Assembly: GCA_018714665.1 (NCBI GenBank)
Contig: DVNA01000151.1
Location: forward strand, 1 to 6,723
Length of the DNA: 6,723 nt
DNA from: Candidatus Gallibacteroides avistercoris
Lineage (GTDB): Bacteria; Bacteroidota; Bacteroidia; Bacteroidales; CHK158-818
Direction of reading: 5' to 3'
Shown here: one piece after another, positions 6,205 to 6,723 of the stretch
How the letters are laid out: each line of letters begins with the position of its first letter
Position numbering within the stretch: the first letter of the stretch is position 1
The notes under the pieces: model-generated
The model's input: only the letters and a program-made list of their open reading frames with translations
Told to the model about the DNA's origin: nothing
Database searches by the model: none
Program-made: the position numbers and the translations under genes

Positions 6205-6723
6205 ACTACAAGTTTTTTTATCAGTATTTCTAATTTCTTGCGAGCCCTCACAAATTGTGATCGGGCAGTAGAGGGTGCTATACCGAGAATTTGGGCGATA
6301 TGCTCGAAACTAAACTCTTCTATTAACCGGAGATTGACTATCGTTCGATATCCATCGGGTAACTGTGCGATGGCTTGCTGTATCTGTTCGACCGAAATAT
6401 CAGCCTCTTCTTCCTCACCATACACATCTTCTGCACAATCGAGATTATCATCAATCGGAACCAAAAGGACCCTGCGCCGACGTATAACATCAATGGATGC
6501 GTTTATCGCCATCCGACGGAGTTTCCGCTCCAAATCGGGATAAGGCAAAACATAATCCTGTACGTGATCAAAAAATTTGATAAAGGTTTCCTGCATCACC
6601 TCTTCTGCATCCATCGGATTATTCAGGATACGGAAACAACTATTATATACACCGCGACAAAACAGGGTATAAAACTCCATTTGTGCCCGTCGGTCTCTTT
6701 TTATACAACGATGAAGAATGTCT
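6201..6723 (-). CDS. ECF-family RNA polymerase sigma factor, 5' end beyond the window
   Basis: ECF sigma factors direct RNA polymerase to a small set of promoters and are usually held inactive by a partner anti-sigma factor. An ATG at 6680 could be taken as the start, but the same frame continues to the window edge with 14 more codons (DILHRCIKRDRRAQ), which match the conserved N-terminus of these proteins. The true start is therefore off the right edge; 173 residues are visible. Numbering from the first visible residue, the region 2 core is at 38-51 (DAEEVMQETFIKFF), with the DNA-contacting region 2.4 at about 68-84 (LRRMAINASIDVIRRRR). An acidic linker follows (about 91-110, with four Glu in a row), then region 4 at about 113-169 with its helix-turn-helix (FEHIAQILGIAPSTARSQF). 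It is the first visible gene of the operon with the putative anti-sigma and beta-solenoid genes. Its promoter is outside the window, so autoregulation cannot be judged. Confidence 0.93.
   Translation of the reverse strand, partial: DILHRCIKRDRRAQMEFYTLFCRGVYNSCFRILNNPMDAEEVMQETFIKFFDHVQDYVLPYPDLERKLRRMAINASIDVIRRRRVLLVPIDDNLDCAEDVYGEEEEADISVEQIQQAIAQLPDGYRTIVNLRLIEEFSFEHIAQILGIAPSTARSQFVRARKKLEILIKKLVV

Noticed and set aside
6193..6543. Plus-strand open frame of 116 codons opposite the sigma factor gene
   Set aside because: It is antisense to conserved sigma regions 2 and 4 and has no recognisable features.

Overview
The window looks like chromosomal DNA of a Bacteroidales bacterium (phylum Bacteroidota); I cannot name the genus. 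The reasons are a perfect Bacteroidetes-type -7 box (TAnnTTTG) upstream of the largest gene, start sites without strong Shine-Dalgarno sequences, an exported tricorn-type protease, and an ECF sigma gene directly followed by single-pass membrane and envelope genes. All five genes lie on the minus strand, so transcription runs from right to left. Nothing on the plus strand looks like a real gene.

Right part (6723 to 4552): a tightly packed three-gene operon. It holds an ECF sigma factor whose start is off the right edge, a 159-residue single-pass membrane protein in the position of an anti-sigma factor (joined by an ATGA overlap), and a 390-residue exported protein built from about ten beta-solenoid-like rungs of roughly 18 residues (its ATG directly abuts the preceding TAA). 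An 18-bp hairpin with a T-rich tail closes the operon. The likely logic is a membrane-controlled sigma factor co-expressed with an envelope protein. This is inferred from gene order and protein features.

Middle part (4413 to 1113): a separate unit with its own promoter, encoding a 1082-residue exported tricorn protease homologue. It has two beta-propellers, a PDZ domain and a C-terminal serine protease core with His745, Ser969 and Glu1028.

Left part (1104 to 1): a hairpin terminator after the protease gene, then an exported alpha/beta hydrolase (esterase-like) that runs off the left edge. It has a GYSAG nucleophile elbow. Only about 70 bases separate it from the protease stop codon and the hairpin fills most of them, so it may depend on read-through.

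There are no RNA genes, CRISPR arrays, insertion sequences or other mobile elements that I can support. The longest stretch without a gene is the 190-base gap 4362-4551, which holds a terminator and a promoter.
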